NCBI GenBank assembly: GCA_964020085.1
Contig: OZ026598.1
Location: 12,751,016 to 12,815,015, forward strand
Length of the DNA stretch: 64,000 bases
Direction: 5' to 3'
Source of the DNA: Micromussa lordhowensis
Lineage: Eukaryota; Cnidaria; Anthozoa; Scleractinia; Lobophylliidae
Shown here: positions 1-8,021 of the stretch, in pieces
Numbering within the stretch: the first letter of the stretch is position 1
Layout of the letters: each line of letters opens with the position of its first letter
Translations under genes and position numbers: made by a program
The notes under the pieces: generated by a model
What the model was told of the DNA's origin: nothing
Databases searched by the model: none
The model's input: only the letters and a program-made list of their open reading frames with translations

Positions 1-3000
1 TTTCAATAAATGATCCGGATCAGTTTCTAATTTGATATTAGATCTTTTTCTTAGGTTTTCCATAGTTTTGCCAAAAACTGAATTATTCATTAGTTTAAAG
101 AAGTCTTTTTCAAAACTATTCTTAGCATTTGTTCTTTTTTTTGTGTTAAAATCAATATAAGGTTTCATCCAAGGTTTCTGAGTAAATTCTAAGACTCTGT
201 GAACCTTTTTCAACTTCATACCAAGAGATAAATAAAGCTGTAAATTTTTGTAATGTAATACATACTTTTCTTTATTCTTTAGATTAGGAACCAACTTGTG
301 AACTCTACCACTGCTAATATTTTCTTTTTCTTTTAAATCTTTGCAATACTTTGATAACATATTATCAGTGATTAAAATCTTTTCTGGTGCTAATGGATAA
401 TCATTATGCAAATCGTGTAGCTCTTCTGGATATTCTAAATCTACTTCTAAAATGGCACCTTTTTTTGTATTATTTTTGTAATTTTCTAAGATGAAATCTT
501 CAGAGTTAATCCATTTAAAATCTTTAGTTGGAAGTGACTGTGACATAGCCCATCCATAAAGATTATTTGCATCTAAATACATTAAATAACTACTTTCATC
601 TTCTGGATTATAACACTTCATATACTTGTTGTTTGCAACAGCATGTCTATGAGTAATATTACTAATACCACCTCTCATTCCCTTTTCAATGAATAGTTGT
701 TGATCTAAATCTGAAATTAAGGCTAGATTTATTTTTGTCATTCGGAGTAATGCATCCCATGATAACCCAGGTGCAGAGTAATAATGACAGGGATCTAACC
801 TATAATACCCCAGACAAGTCTTTCTAAAGCTTTCAAATACATCTGCTAATAGTAGAACATCTGTACGCAAATATAAATCATGATAATCACCTAAGTCTTT
901 AATTTGGAATTCACTCCATACTTGTTTTGCGTGCTCATAGTCACTCTCTGAAATATTTGTATCATTCAAAATACTATAAAAATCTTCTCTTGCTGGTAAA
1001 GACTTCTCACTGAATCGCTGGAATGAGTCCATGTAATCATAAGGGTAAACACCTTTTCGCTTTATTAATCTAAATTGATCATCATTTGGAAAAGCTTTCT
1101 TTGAATAAAAGAATGCATTATCACTTAAATTACTGCTTAGTCGATCTAAACTCTGACTCATAAATGAAAAACTGTCAATGAAAGTCAAATAATTACCTAG
1201 TCTAAAGCCAATATATTTCTCAAAATTACTTGCTATAACATCAACATTAATATTAAAATCTTGTCTTATTAAATGACCAATATTTTGCATGATAAAATGG
1301 CAGTCATAACCTTTAAGATTATGAAATATTACTGGAATTTTTAAATTTTCTGCACTAATAGACCATTTAAGATTACAATTACTATGAGCAGCACCACGAT
1401 ATTTACCTGTAATATGGCAGTGATCTCTAACTTTTTGTTTTGAAGGTTTATCTTTATCTTTTTCTTCATTAAATTTTCTCTCACAAATATGACATATAGT
1501 AGAATTTTGGAAATGTGTTTCATTTTTATCAGTCATAACTAATGGTTTCTGGAAATGTTCTATAACTATTTTTATACAATCTTTTACTTCACTCAACATT
1601 TTCATGATAAATTTTTCGATACAATCTTCTCCACGGTATATTTCTACTGGTTTGGAATAACTATTATCATATCTACAGACTAATTTATATCCGTAACTAC
1701 AAGCCTTATGACTTTGATAAGTACTAGTGTAAGATTTATCATCACTAGGTAGGCAACCGTCTATTTTTTCTGTGATTGATTCAAAATCAGCGTAAATTAC
1801 GAAAGGTGCAGGTAACATTTTTTTGTGATTTTTAAAATAAATTTTTGATCCTGCCTCGGGCATCTTTATCGCTTGAGCTCCATTAAGGAGCATGCAATCT
1901 TGCTTGTGATCTTCTAGGACACTAGCAGAACTACAACAATGTAGACAACGCAAACAAAAATATTTCTTTTCTTTGTGATCATTGAATGAAAACATAAATC
2001 GATCTAAATCCTTGATGAGCACATAGTGGCTCTTGTCTCCTTCTTCAATCCATAGTAATTCCAAGTGGTCTGTAAAATTAGTTTCTGATATTCTGATAGG
2101 ATAAGCTTCTCCATCATAACCAAATACACAGATATTAATCTTATTTTGCTTTTCAATCTTATAAATATCTTTTACAGTGACTGGAAAAGTGATACCAGTG
2201 TAATCTAACCGTTTGACAGATTCTCGATCTGCCTTGGTTATTCTTTCCGGATGAACTATAAGTGGATTTAAATGCCTATTATGACACCATAGGAAACATT
2301 TATTGTCTGTATTTTTGGGATTGATTAAACCCTTCATAGGGTTACGTAGTTCCTCAGGTAGTTCAATATATGATGATCCTCTTAATGGAAAGTAAGAGAC
2401 AATATTAATGATATGTGAAAGTACCGATTGGAATACCCAACCAGAACCTTCAGAGAGCCAAACAGCTATTAACTCTAAAATTCTTTCAATACCTTCATCG
2501 ATACTCACTTCTATATCTATTCTATTGGTAACCGTAAAAGGGCCAGCGTTAAAATAGGGTTCTCGGTAAATGACACCATCCTCAGTACTCTTTGATAATC
2601 GAACCCTTAGTGTAGTATTGTATTTAAAACCCCTTCTATCTGATAATGATCGCATTAAAAGATCAAATATTTCTCGTTTAGTGCTACTTAACTGTATTGA
2701 TGGGTCATTTCTATTGACAATTTGTACATCATAAGATTGAACATTACCTCTTAATGCATTGGATCGCTCAGTAATAGTGATGTCTTTAGGGATAAATTTC
2801 AAATTTCTTCTGAATTCTCTTATAGTTTCAGGTCTATAATATGGAGCGATTTGATCAATCACATTTTTAACCTTTCTTTGAAGTCTTGTAGGTACAGGTT
2901 TTATAGGTCTTATTATTTTTAGCCTCGGTAAAGGCACTGGAGCTGCTGGTGGTTTTGTACGGGGTTTTGGTACTGGTGGGGGTGGTCTATATTCAGTAGG

Positions 3001-3363
3001 TCTTAATGGTTCTGGTAAATTGACTGAGGGACTTATCGGATCATCTATTAAAGTACCTCCAAGGTATGAGTCTCTTAGTCTCCTAGCTGCAATCGAACGG
3101 ATTAGTCGATTTTCAATATAATCTTCATGTTTCTTAGATCTTCGTGGTTGTGGGTTGGCAGGTGTGGCTGGTATTGGCTGACCTTGCGGACCTTTTTTTG
3201 CTTCATTAAGCTTATGAAAATCTGTCTTTAAATGCTGATATTTTCCCCCTTTTGAATATTTTTTCTTGCATATATTACAATACCAATCAGATGGTTTTGG
3301 TAATGTGTCTGCAGATATCTTTTTGTATTTAATTTTGGGTTTAATTTTAACTTTAAAATCCAT
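1..3363 (-). CDS. polB: Protein-primed family B DNA polymerase (C-terminus outside window)
   Basis: One frame is open for 1,121 codons from ATG at 3363 to the window edge. Exonuclease motif YADFESI lies near residue 525, a second exonuclease-like block FHNLKGYDCHF follows, then YHDLYLRTDVLLLAD. Polymerase motif A LMYLDANNLYG is near residue 931 and motif B NNSVFGKTMEN near 1,093; all fall in the same frame. The catalytic motif C (DTD) would lie beyond the left edge. Residues about 28 to 50 form a C2H2-like zinc finger (WYCNIC...HLKTDFH), followed by a proline-rich linker, and a second Cys/His cluster precedes the exonuclease. Such polymerases replicate linear viral DNA from a terminal protein. 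The start is set by TATATATAG directly before ATG. Confidence 0.95.
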   Translation of the reverse strand, partial: MDFKVKIKPKIKYKKISADTLPKPSDWYCNICKKKYSKGGKYQHLKTDFHKLNEAKKGPQGQPIPATPANPQPRRSKKHEDYIENRLIRSIAARRLRDSYLGGTLIDDPISPSVNLPEPLRPTEYRPPPPVPKPRTKPPAAPVPLPRLKIIRPIKPVPTRLQRKVKNVIDQIAPYYRPETIREFRRNLKFIPKDITITERSNALRGNVQSYDVQIVNRNDPSIQLSSTKREIFDLLMRSLSDRRGFKYNTTLRVRLSKSTEDGVIYREPYFNAGPFTVTNRIDIEVSIDEGIERILELIAVWLSEGSGWVFQSVLSHIINIVSYFPLRGSSYIELPEELRNPMKGLINPKNTDNKCFLWCHNRHLNPLIVHPERITKADRESVKRLDYTGITFPVTVKDIYKIEKQNKINICVFGYDGEAYPIRISETNFTDHLELLWIEEGDKSHYVLIKDLDRFMFSFNDHKEKKYFCLRCLHCCSSASVLEDHKQDCMLLNGAQAIKMPEAGSKIYFKNHKKMLPAPFVIYADFESITEKIDGCLPSDDKSYTSTYQSHKACSYGYKLVCRYDNSYSKPVEIYRGEDCIEKFIMKMLSEVKDCIKIVIEHFQKPLVMTDKNETHFQNSTICHICERKFNEEKDKDKPSKQKVRDHCHITGKYRGAAHSNCNLKWSISAENLKIPVIFHNLKGYDCHFIMQNIGHLIRQDFNINVDVIASNFEKYIGFRLGNYLTFIDSFSFMSQSLDRLSSNLSDNAFFYSKKAFPNDDQFRLIKRKGVYPYDYMDSFQRFSEKSLPAREDFYSILNDTNISESDYEHAKQVWSEFQIKDLGDYHDLYLRTDVLLLADVFESFRKTCLGYYRLDPCHYYSAPGLSWDALLRMTKINLALISDLDQQLFIEKGMRGGISNITHRHAVANNKYMKCYNPEDESSYLMYLDANNLYGWAMSQSLPTKDFKWINSEDFILENYKNNTKKGAILEVDLEYPEELHDLHNDYPLAPEKILITDNMLSKYCKDLKEKENISSGRVHKLVPNLKNKEKYVLHYKNLQLYLSLGMKLKKVHRVLEFTQKPWMKPYIDFNTKKRTNAKNSFEKDFFKLMNNSVFGKTMENLRKRSNIKLETDPDHLLK

Positions 3364-3437
3364 CTATATATAATAATATATGTCTAATTTTTTTTTTAAA
3401 TTCTTAATTTTTTATTTATTATTGTAAAGTTCCTTTA

Positions 3438-3647
3438 CTATAAATCAATTAGTGTGCCAGTAACTGGATTAGTGTATTTTAGAATGTTACGCTCATGTTT
3501 CTTTGTCTTTAGATGCATATATTTTCCTCTGTAAGTGTAATTTTTTCCATTTCCACATACATCACAGTACCATTCAGTATTTTTCAGTCTTTCATTAGTA
3601 ATTTTGTTCCATTTTTCTCGTTTCAATTGTTCTTCTGTTTTTTCCAT
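3438..3647 (-). CDS. Small C2H2-like zinc-finger protein
   Basis: A 69-residue protein with a single zinc finger, WYCDVC followed by GKYMHLKTKKH. It closely resembles the finger at the N-terminus of the polymerase encoded just downstream on the same strand (WYCNIC...GKYQHLKTDFH), so it looks like a paralogue or a detached copy of that domain. The rest is charged, with a Lys/Glu-rich N-terminus. It lies 74 bp before the polymerase start. TATATAG abuts the ATG, as for its neighbours. Nucleic-acid binding is inferred; no specific role is known. Confidence 0.75.
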   Translation of the reverse strand: MEKTEEQLKREKWNKITNERLKNTEWYCDVCGNGKNYTYRGKYMHLKTKKHERNILKYTNPVTGTLIDL

Positions 3648-3655
3648 CTATATAA

Positions 3656-4618
3656 TTATTTATAATATTCTAATTTTTTTAAATCCCCAGCTGGCACCCA
3701 ACTGTTAAATTCGTCTGGGTAACCTTTCCATTTGACTAATGCTTTTCCTTTTGACTTTCTGATAATTTTCTCTATTCTATAGACCTCTTGATCTGTCTTT
3801 TGTAACTCTTCTCTGTAGAAAGTACCCTTAATCACTTCACCATTTAAGTCTTTTATCTTATAAGTAATAGGATTAGTGAATCTAATTTCGTCTATGATGA
3901 AAACTTCTTCAGTCCAATTAGGAGTATAGCCTTTATCAAAGGTCACCCTTTTGTATTTGCTTATTCGGACTCTATCACCTACTCTAAATTCGGGTTTTCT
4001 ATTGTCTCTCGCTAAATCACCATATAAATTAAAATAAACTTTTCCATAGTTTTCAGGTTTTCTAGCTTGGATAGGCGTCATTTCTATTGATCTATGTCGG
4101 CTGTTGTTATAAGAGGCGAGTATTTTCGGAAGGATGTCAACGTAGACTGTATTGTTTTGCATAGTGAATCTCTTATACATTTTATCTTTGATAGTTCTAT
4201 TCCATCTCTCACAAACTGATGATTTCTCTTCATTTTCAGTGGAATAGACCTTTATCTTATCCTTAGCTAAGAGATCCAACACATTTTTGTTATAATATTC
4301 TTTTCCTTTGTCTACCCATAACATTTTAGGCTTATTTTTCACTAATAAGCTTTCAAACGCTTTAGCGACTTCTAAACCTGTTTTTGTCTTTAGAGGTACT
4401 ATCCAACCATATTTACTGAAAAAGTCTAAGACCATTAGTAGATATTTATAACCTCGATTCCATTTGCTAAGCTTTTGCATATCAACTAAGTCTGAACACC
4501 AGATATCATCTACATTATGTGCAATGACTCTTCGCTTGGTAAAATTTCGTTTTATAGGTTTGTGTAACTCATTAGCTAGCGCTTCCCATGTGTCTAAATT
4601 TTTAGCGTTTTTTTTTTT
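3656..4618 (-). CDS. Retroviral-type DDE integrase with C-terminal chromodomain (no proper ATG)
   Basis: The catalytic triad is visible: first Asp in WCSDLVDM, second in WVDKGKEYY, Glu in SSVCERWNRT. The C-terminus carries a chromodomain (VYRIEKIIRK, VKWKGYPDEFNSWV), which in related integrases can bind histone marks. The first in-frame ATG (4480) lies after the first catalytic Asp, so translation from it would give an inactive core. The frame opens only from a 13-A run at 4620 to 4608, where the upstream PLA2-like gene ends in the other frame. The integrase is therefore either made by slippage or frameshifting from the upstream gene, or the copy carries a one-base homopolymer change. It inserts the viral DNA into host chromosomes. 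Confidence 0.88.
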   Translation of the reverse strand, partial: KKKNAKNLDTWEALANELHKPIKRNFTKRRVIAHNVDDIWCSDLVDMQKLSKWNRGYKYLLMVLDFFSKYGWIVPLKTKTGLEVAKAFESLLVKNKPKMLWVDKGKEYYNKNVLDLLAKDKIKVYSTENEEKSSVCERWNRTIKDKMYKRFTMQNNTVYVDILPKILASYNNSRHRSIEMTPIQARKPENYGKVYFNLYGDLARDNRKPEFRVGDRVRISKYKRVTFDKGYTPNWTEEVFIIDEIRFTNPITYKIKDLNGEVIKGTFYREELQKTDQEVYRIEKIIRKSKGKALVKWKGYPDEFNSWVPAGDLKKLEYYK

Positions 4619-5348
4619 TTACTCCTAAACCAAGTTTTTGTTTTGTATTAATAGTGTTTCTAGCCAGCCAATGACCCCACTGTCTCTCATTCCAGGGAAT
4701 TGCATCTAAAGCTTGGACCATTTTCTTGTCAGCCACATTTTTACATGATTTTACATTACCTCCCTTATCAGCACATACTGAGTAATCAACATCGTGTTGC
4801 ATGGCTATAGCATCTGTCTTACCTGTTGGCTGATCATAGATTTCATAGATTTGCCCTGTATCACGATCCCATTTTACTTGTCGTTCTAAATCATTGTAAG
4901 GGCCAGTATATTTGTGTCCTGGTAAAGTCCAACCAGCTTTCGGTTTAGGTAACTTACCTATTGCTTTATGAATATCAAGACCCCTTCCCCTCCCCCTTCC
5001 GCTGATTTTTTTAGAAATATCATCAGCCAGAGAGTCAATTGCTCTATTCAAATACCTTTTACCAATGCCTTTAACTTTGTCTTTTACATAATCAGATTTT
5101 ATTGCTCGGCTAGCTCCCCTTTTACCTAGGTTGAACAATCCTTTTGCACCAGCAGCCAACCCTTTGACAATTAGTTCATCAAAACCGCTCCCTTGCATTT
5201 CCGCTTTAGATATAAAACGAAATTTTGTAATTCCACACTCAGCACAAATACATCGCATTGCATTTCTACCATTTTTTGTAATTACAAAAGTTTCAGAATT
5301 AGGTACACATTCTGTCCTTTTTCTTTGTCGAACGCAATAAGATAACAT
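4602..5348 (-). CDS. PLA2-domain virion protein with N-terminal DUF5679-like zinc ribbon
   Basis: The 248-residue protein starts with a four-Cys zinc-ribbon-like block (YCVRQRK...CICAECGITK, residues 4 to 42), as in DUF5679 proteins of large DNA viruses. A Gly/Arg stretch (116 to 124) leads to a phospholipase A2-like domain: a YTGPYND calcium-loop-like segment near 147 and the catalytic HDVDY at 185 to 189. Virion PLA2 domains, as in parvovirus VP1, are known to breach endosomal membranes during entry; that role here is inference. The C-terminus ends in a Lys run encoded by 13 A residues overlapping the integrase frame. ATG follows a TTAATAT stretch. Confidence 0.8.
   Translation of the reverse strand: MLSYCVRQRKRTECVPNSETFVITKNGRNAMRCICAECGITKFRFISKAEMQGSGFDELIVKGLAAGAKGLFNLGKRGASRAIKSDYVKDKVKGIGKRYLNRAIDSLADDISKKISGRGRGRGLDIHKAIGKLPKPKAGWTLPGHKYTGPYNDLERQVKWDRDTGQIYEIYDQPTGKTDAIAMQHDVDYSVCADKGGNVKSCKNVADKKMVQALDAIPWNERQWGHWLARNTINTKQKLGLGVKKKKR
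4608..4620 (-). promoter_or_regulatory. A13 homopolymer at the PLA2/integrase junction, candidate slippage site
   Basis: On the minus strand 13 consecutive A residues encode the terminal lysines of the PLA2-like protein, which then stops. The integrase frame opens inside the run and is one base forward. Loss of one A in the transcript, or a +1 ribosomal shift, would join the two frames. A sequencing or replication error in the run would look the same. Confidence 0.45.
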
Positions 5349-5441
5349 ATATTAATTAATATTATAATAAATATATGTTAATCTATTGTTAATCTATTGT
5401 TAACAAAGTTATCTATTGTAAACTATTGTAAAGTTCCTTTA

Positions 5442-5678
5442 CTATAATATAGCTCCTATGAGGGGAATTCCCTTAAATGGACTGTTTTTACCCAGTAATA
5501 GCCCTTTTCCTTTTCTTCCTCTCCCAGTCATACCTGAAGAGACAAATTTAGTTTTTGTTATCCCGCATTCTGCGCATTTACATCGCATCATGTTACGACC
5601 ATTTCTTGTCTGTACAACCCTTTCTGAACCAGGAACGCACTCTGTCTGTTTACGTTGTTTGACACAATAGCTTTTCAT
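5442..5678 (-). CDS. Small DUF5679-like zinc-ribbon protein
   Basis: A 78-residue protein whose first 48 residues repeat the N-terminal domain of the PLA2-like protein: YCVKQRKQTECVP, then NGRNMMRCKCAECGITK. Four cysteines could bind zinc. A Gly/Arg/Lys-rich link leads to a short hydrophobic C-terminus (KGIPLIGAIL). Either this is a duplicated domain kept as its own gene, or the PLA2 gene captured the domain by fusion. DUF5679 has no established function. TATATAG abuts the ATG, and a divergent small gene starts 48 bp away. Confidence 0.75.
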   Translation of the reverse strand: MKSYCVKQRKQTECVPGSERVVQTRNGRNMMRCKCAECGITKTKFVSSGMTGRGRKGKGLLLGKNSPFKGIPLIGAIL

Positions 5679-5726
5679 CTATATAATAATTTTTATTATT
5701 TTTTTATTAATTTAATATATTATATA
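5679..5726. promoter_or_regulatory. Divergent AT-rich promoter
   Basis: The 48 bp between two divergent starts are almost pure A/T. TATATAG touches the minus-strand ATG and TATTATATA touches the plus-strand ATG, giving each gene its own start-adjacent TATA-like box. Confidence 0.5.
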
Positions 5727-5915
5727 ATGGAACAAATTGTCATTGAAAAAGAAATACGTAGAATAGAAGCGATGTATAAACATTACAAACTTCTTTATAG
5801 AAAAATTGCCTTTTTATGTTGTTCTGGAGAAACTAAAAGAGTGAGAAATATGAGAAATAGTTTGAAACGAGATTTAAAAAACATGAGAAGTCTTCAAAGC
5901 AATTTAGTAATTTAG
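5727..5915 (+). CDS. Small basic helical protein, unknown
   Basis: A 62-residue ORF starting at the ATG that directly follows TATTATATA. It is Lys/Arg-rich and predicted helical, with a central FLCCSG and no recognisable domain. It is the only plus-strand gene inside the leftward block. An open frame upstream of the ATG reaches back to 5655, but the start-adjacent box argues for 5727. Function unknown; it may be a coiled-coil or DNA-binding accessory protein. Confidence 0.5.
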   Translation: MEQIVIEKEIRRIEAMYKHYKLLYRKIAFLCCSGETKRVRNMRNSLKRDLKNMRSLQSNLVI

Positions 5916-5963
5916 TAATTTAAATTAATGTAATTTACTAATTTAAATTACTAATGTAATTTA

Positions 5964-6392
5964 CTAATGTTTACTAAAATAGTTTTCTATGAATTTTTCA
6001 TTCTCTTTGGTGTCGAAGCTAAAAACTTGCAATAAATCGAAATAATCTACTCCTTTATGCATTTCATTCAAGAAATACAAGCAAAAATAGCCACAGGTTG
6101 TAGTATAGAGATTCTGTATTTGCTGGTTTTGGTGTAATAAATTTAAGTTTTTCTCTTTTGCATGGTTGACCAACTCTTGAAAAGGTGGCATACCAAAAGA
6201 GTCAAAGTAGTTTATTGTACCATCACGAACATAGGTTGTAACCCAATGACTACCACTCATATAATGAGGTTCTAAATTATAAATAAAAAGCGCTAACTTA
6301 TGATTATGAGGTACAGTCTGATCTCTGCTTAGGACATTTTTGATAGGTATCTTCAAGTATTTACACCAATCTAAAAGATCAAAATTACTCAT
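5964..6392 (-). CDS. Adenain-like cysteine protease
   Basis: The 142-residue protein matches the adenovirus-type (C5/Ulp1-like) maturation protease. The catalytic His is in SGSHWVTT (residue 49), Asp in NYFDSFG (64), the oxyanion Gln in HQNQQ (about 89) and Cys in TTTCGYFCLYF (100). In adenoviruses and Polintons it cleaves capsid and core proteins during maturation. The ATG at 6392 gives a complete domain, but unlike its neighbours it lacks an adjacent TATA-like box. The frame stays open upstream to 6482, ending in a 15-A run shared with the preceding minor-capsid gene, so expression as a slippage fusion is possible. Confidence 0.92.
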   Translation of the reverse strand: MSNFDLLDWCKYLKIPIKNVLSRDQTVPHNHKLALFIYNLEPHYMSGSHWVTTYVRDGTINYFDSFGMPPFQELVNHAKEKNLNLLHQNQQIQNLYTTTCGYFCLYFLNEMHKGVDYFDLLQVFSFDTKENEKFIENYFSKH

Positions 6393-6457
6393 TGGGATAT
6401 CTTTATGGAATTTAGGCTTTTGGTTGGGGCTAGGCTTTTTTCGGTCGGCAGGTGTGG

Positions 6458-7180
6458 CTAGTTCTTTTTTTTTTTTTTTCCTCTAACCCTACCTCTGCCC
6501 CATGTTCCAATAAAAGGCGGTGGAGCCATAGGCATTCCTATACGAGGACCTCCTCCTCCCTCAGATTTCCCCATTCGAACTCCTCCTCTTCCTTTTATAC
6601 TTCCTCCTTTTAATGCATCAATAAGCATTGGAATACCAATACTAGCTATTAACGTTCCAATACCATTACCTACTTGTCGTTGTGTCAGTCGGAAAAGTAA
6701 GTCTTCTCCACCTTTATGAGCTCGGGCTAAATCTCCTATTTGTCCTTTAGTCAGTAGATCACCCAATTGAGCTAACATAAATAGTTTATTATTTGGTACT
6801 TGATACATTTGTCCGCCACTAATTTTCTTAACTATTTGACTAGCACCTTCAGAAGCTAACCCTGCTAGAGCAGACAATCCTAGTGTTTTACCGATAGTTG
6901 GTGCTACATTCTTTAATACTGGCAATATTGAGCTAAAGATACCAGACCCAGTTTGTCGCCTGATATTATACTTTGATATAGTAATTACCATTCCTCGATT
7001 AGCTGTTTTGGCCTTAGCGAGTCTCTTAACAGTATTCATTGGTACCATAAGAACATCGGAACCACTTAACGCATTTTTACTTAAGCGTAAACTTATTTCT
7101 TCTCTGTTTCTGTAAGCCTTAGATAGTTTTCGTTTTTGACCTTCAGAAAGTTTTACAGAAATTTTATGTAGTTCAGTCAT
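6458..7180 (-). CDS. Minor capsid/virion protein, Gly-rich with basic tail
   Basis: A 240-residue protein with a basic N-terminus (KISVKLSEGQKRKLSKAY) and a probable amphipathic or membrane-active middle (SGIFSSILPVLKNVAPTIGK, then LGLSALAGLASEG). A second hydrophobic stretch (GTLIASIGIPMLIDALKGG) precedes a Gly/Arg/Pro-rich segment and a C-terminal Lys run encoded by 15 A residues. Proteins of this layout accompany the protease gene in cnidarian Polintons and may act like adenovirus pVI or core proteins; that assignment is by analogy. TATATA abuts the ATG. Confidence 0.7.
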   Translation of the reverse strand: MTELHKISVKLSEGQKRKLSKAYRNREEISLRLSKNALSGSDVLMVPMNTVKRLAKAKTANRGMVITISKYNIRRQTGSGIFSSILPVLKNVAPTIGKTLGLSALAGLASEGASQIVKKISGGQMYQVPNNKLFMLAQLGDLLTKGQIGDLARAHKGGEDLLFRLTQRQVGNGIGTLIASIGIPMLIDALKGGSIKGRGGVRMGKSEGGGGPRIGMPMAPPPFIGTWGRGRVRGKKKKKN

Positions 7181-7245
7181 TATATATTATTTATGGACTT
7201 TTTAAAAAATTCATAAATAATATTTAGTCTGTGACTTTGGAATAT

Positions 7246-7968
7246 TTATAAATCAGATCCGATAGATAGAACATCTTCTTCTTCATCATCTAAGATGAAG
7301 TTATCGAAAATATCTTCTACTTCTCGATATGATACTTGCATTAATTTTGGTTTTAGAGTAGCTCCAAAAGTTCCTGTTGTAATTGAAAACCAGGAAGCAA
7401 TAAATTTCACTTTACTTTTTGGACCAATTTTTACTGAATCATATCCTAAATTTTCCCCATCCCATGTAAAAAATTTTGTAGCTATTCGATCATTTCTAAA
7501 AAATAGTGAAAACTCCATCTTTGATGGGTAATCTTGATATACTCTTTCTTCATCAACAATTTTATACGGTTTTTTACAGATTCTTTTCCAAGAACCACCT
7601 TGACCGTGTTCATCATATCCCGCTACAGCTTCTCTATGTATTTTTTTATTGTTCTTTAAAGAATATAAATAATCAATAAAAAATTCGTCTAATTCTTTGG
7701 CTTTTTCTAGATATTCCCCATCACAATTAATTTGCATGCTAGTACCTTGGTAATTACCATCCTTATCATAGTTTTCATTTAAACCGAAGGGTGTATATCC
7801 TTTATATTTAACAAATAATGTACTTCCATTGTATAATATTCCAATCTGTGTTCCATTGTGATTATTTGGCTTTGGTTTTTTAAAAGTTATCTTTGAAGTG
7901 TCAATATGGAGAAAATCGACTATTTCTTCTTTGTTCTGACTTTCGTTCTGACTCTCTTTAACTCTCAT
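7246..7968 (-). CDS. Possible viral ssDNA-binding protein (DUF5871-like)
   Basis: A 240-residue protein without a signal peptide or membrane segment. The pattern of beta-rich blocks (IGILYNGSTLFVKYKGYTPF, YPSKMEFSLFFR, KVKFIASWFSITTGTFGATL) and a final strongly acidic tail (DDEEEDVL) resembles DUF5871 and T7 gp2.5-like ssDNA-binding proteins of giant viruses, whose acidic tails recruit partners. The match is by eye and needs a profile search. A role coating displaced strands during protein-primed replication would fit the encoded polymerase. TATATAT lies directly at the ATG. Confidence 0.5.
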   Translation of the reverse strand: MRVKESQNESQNKEEIVDFLHIDTSKITFKKPKPNNHNGTQIGILYNGSTLFVKYKGYTPFGLNENYDKDGNYQGTSMQINCDGEYLEKAKELDEFFIDYLYSLKNNKKIHREAVAGYDEHGQGGSWKRICKKPYKIVDEERVYQDYPSKMEFSLFFRNDRIATKFFTWDGENLGYDSVKIGPKSKVKFIASWFSITTGTFGATLKPKLMQVSYREVEDIFDNFILDDEEEDVLSIGSDL

Positions 7969-8021
7969 ATATATTATATTAAAATATTTTTTCTAAATAT
8001 ATATATTTTTTTTATTTTTTT

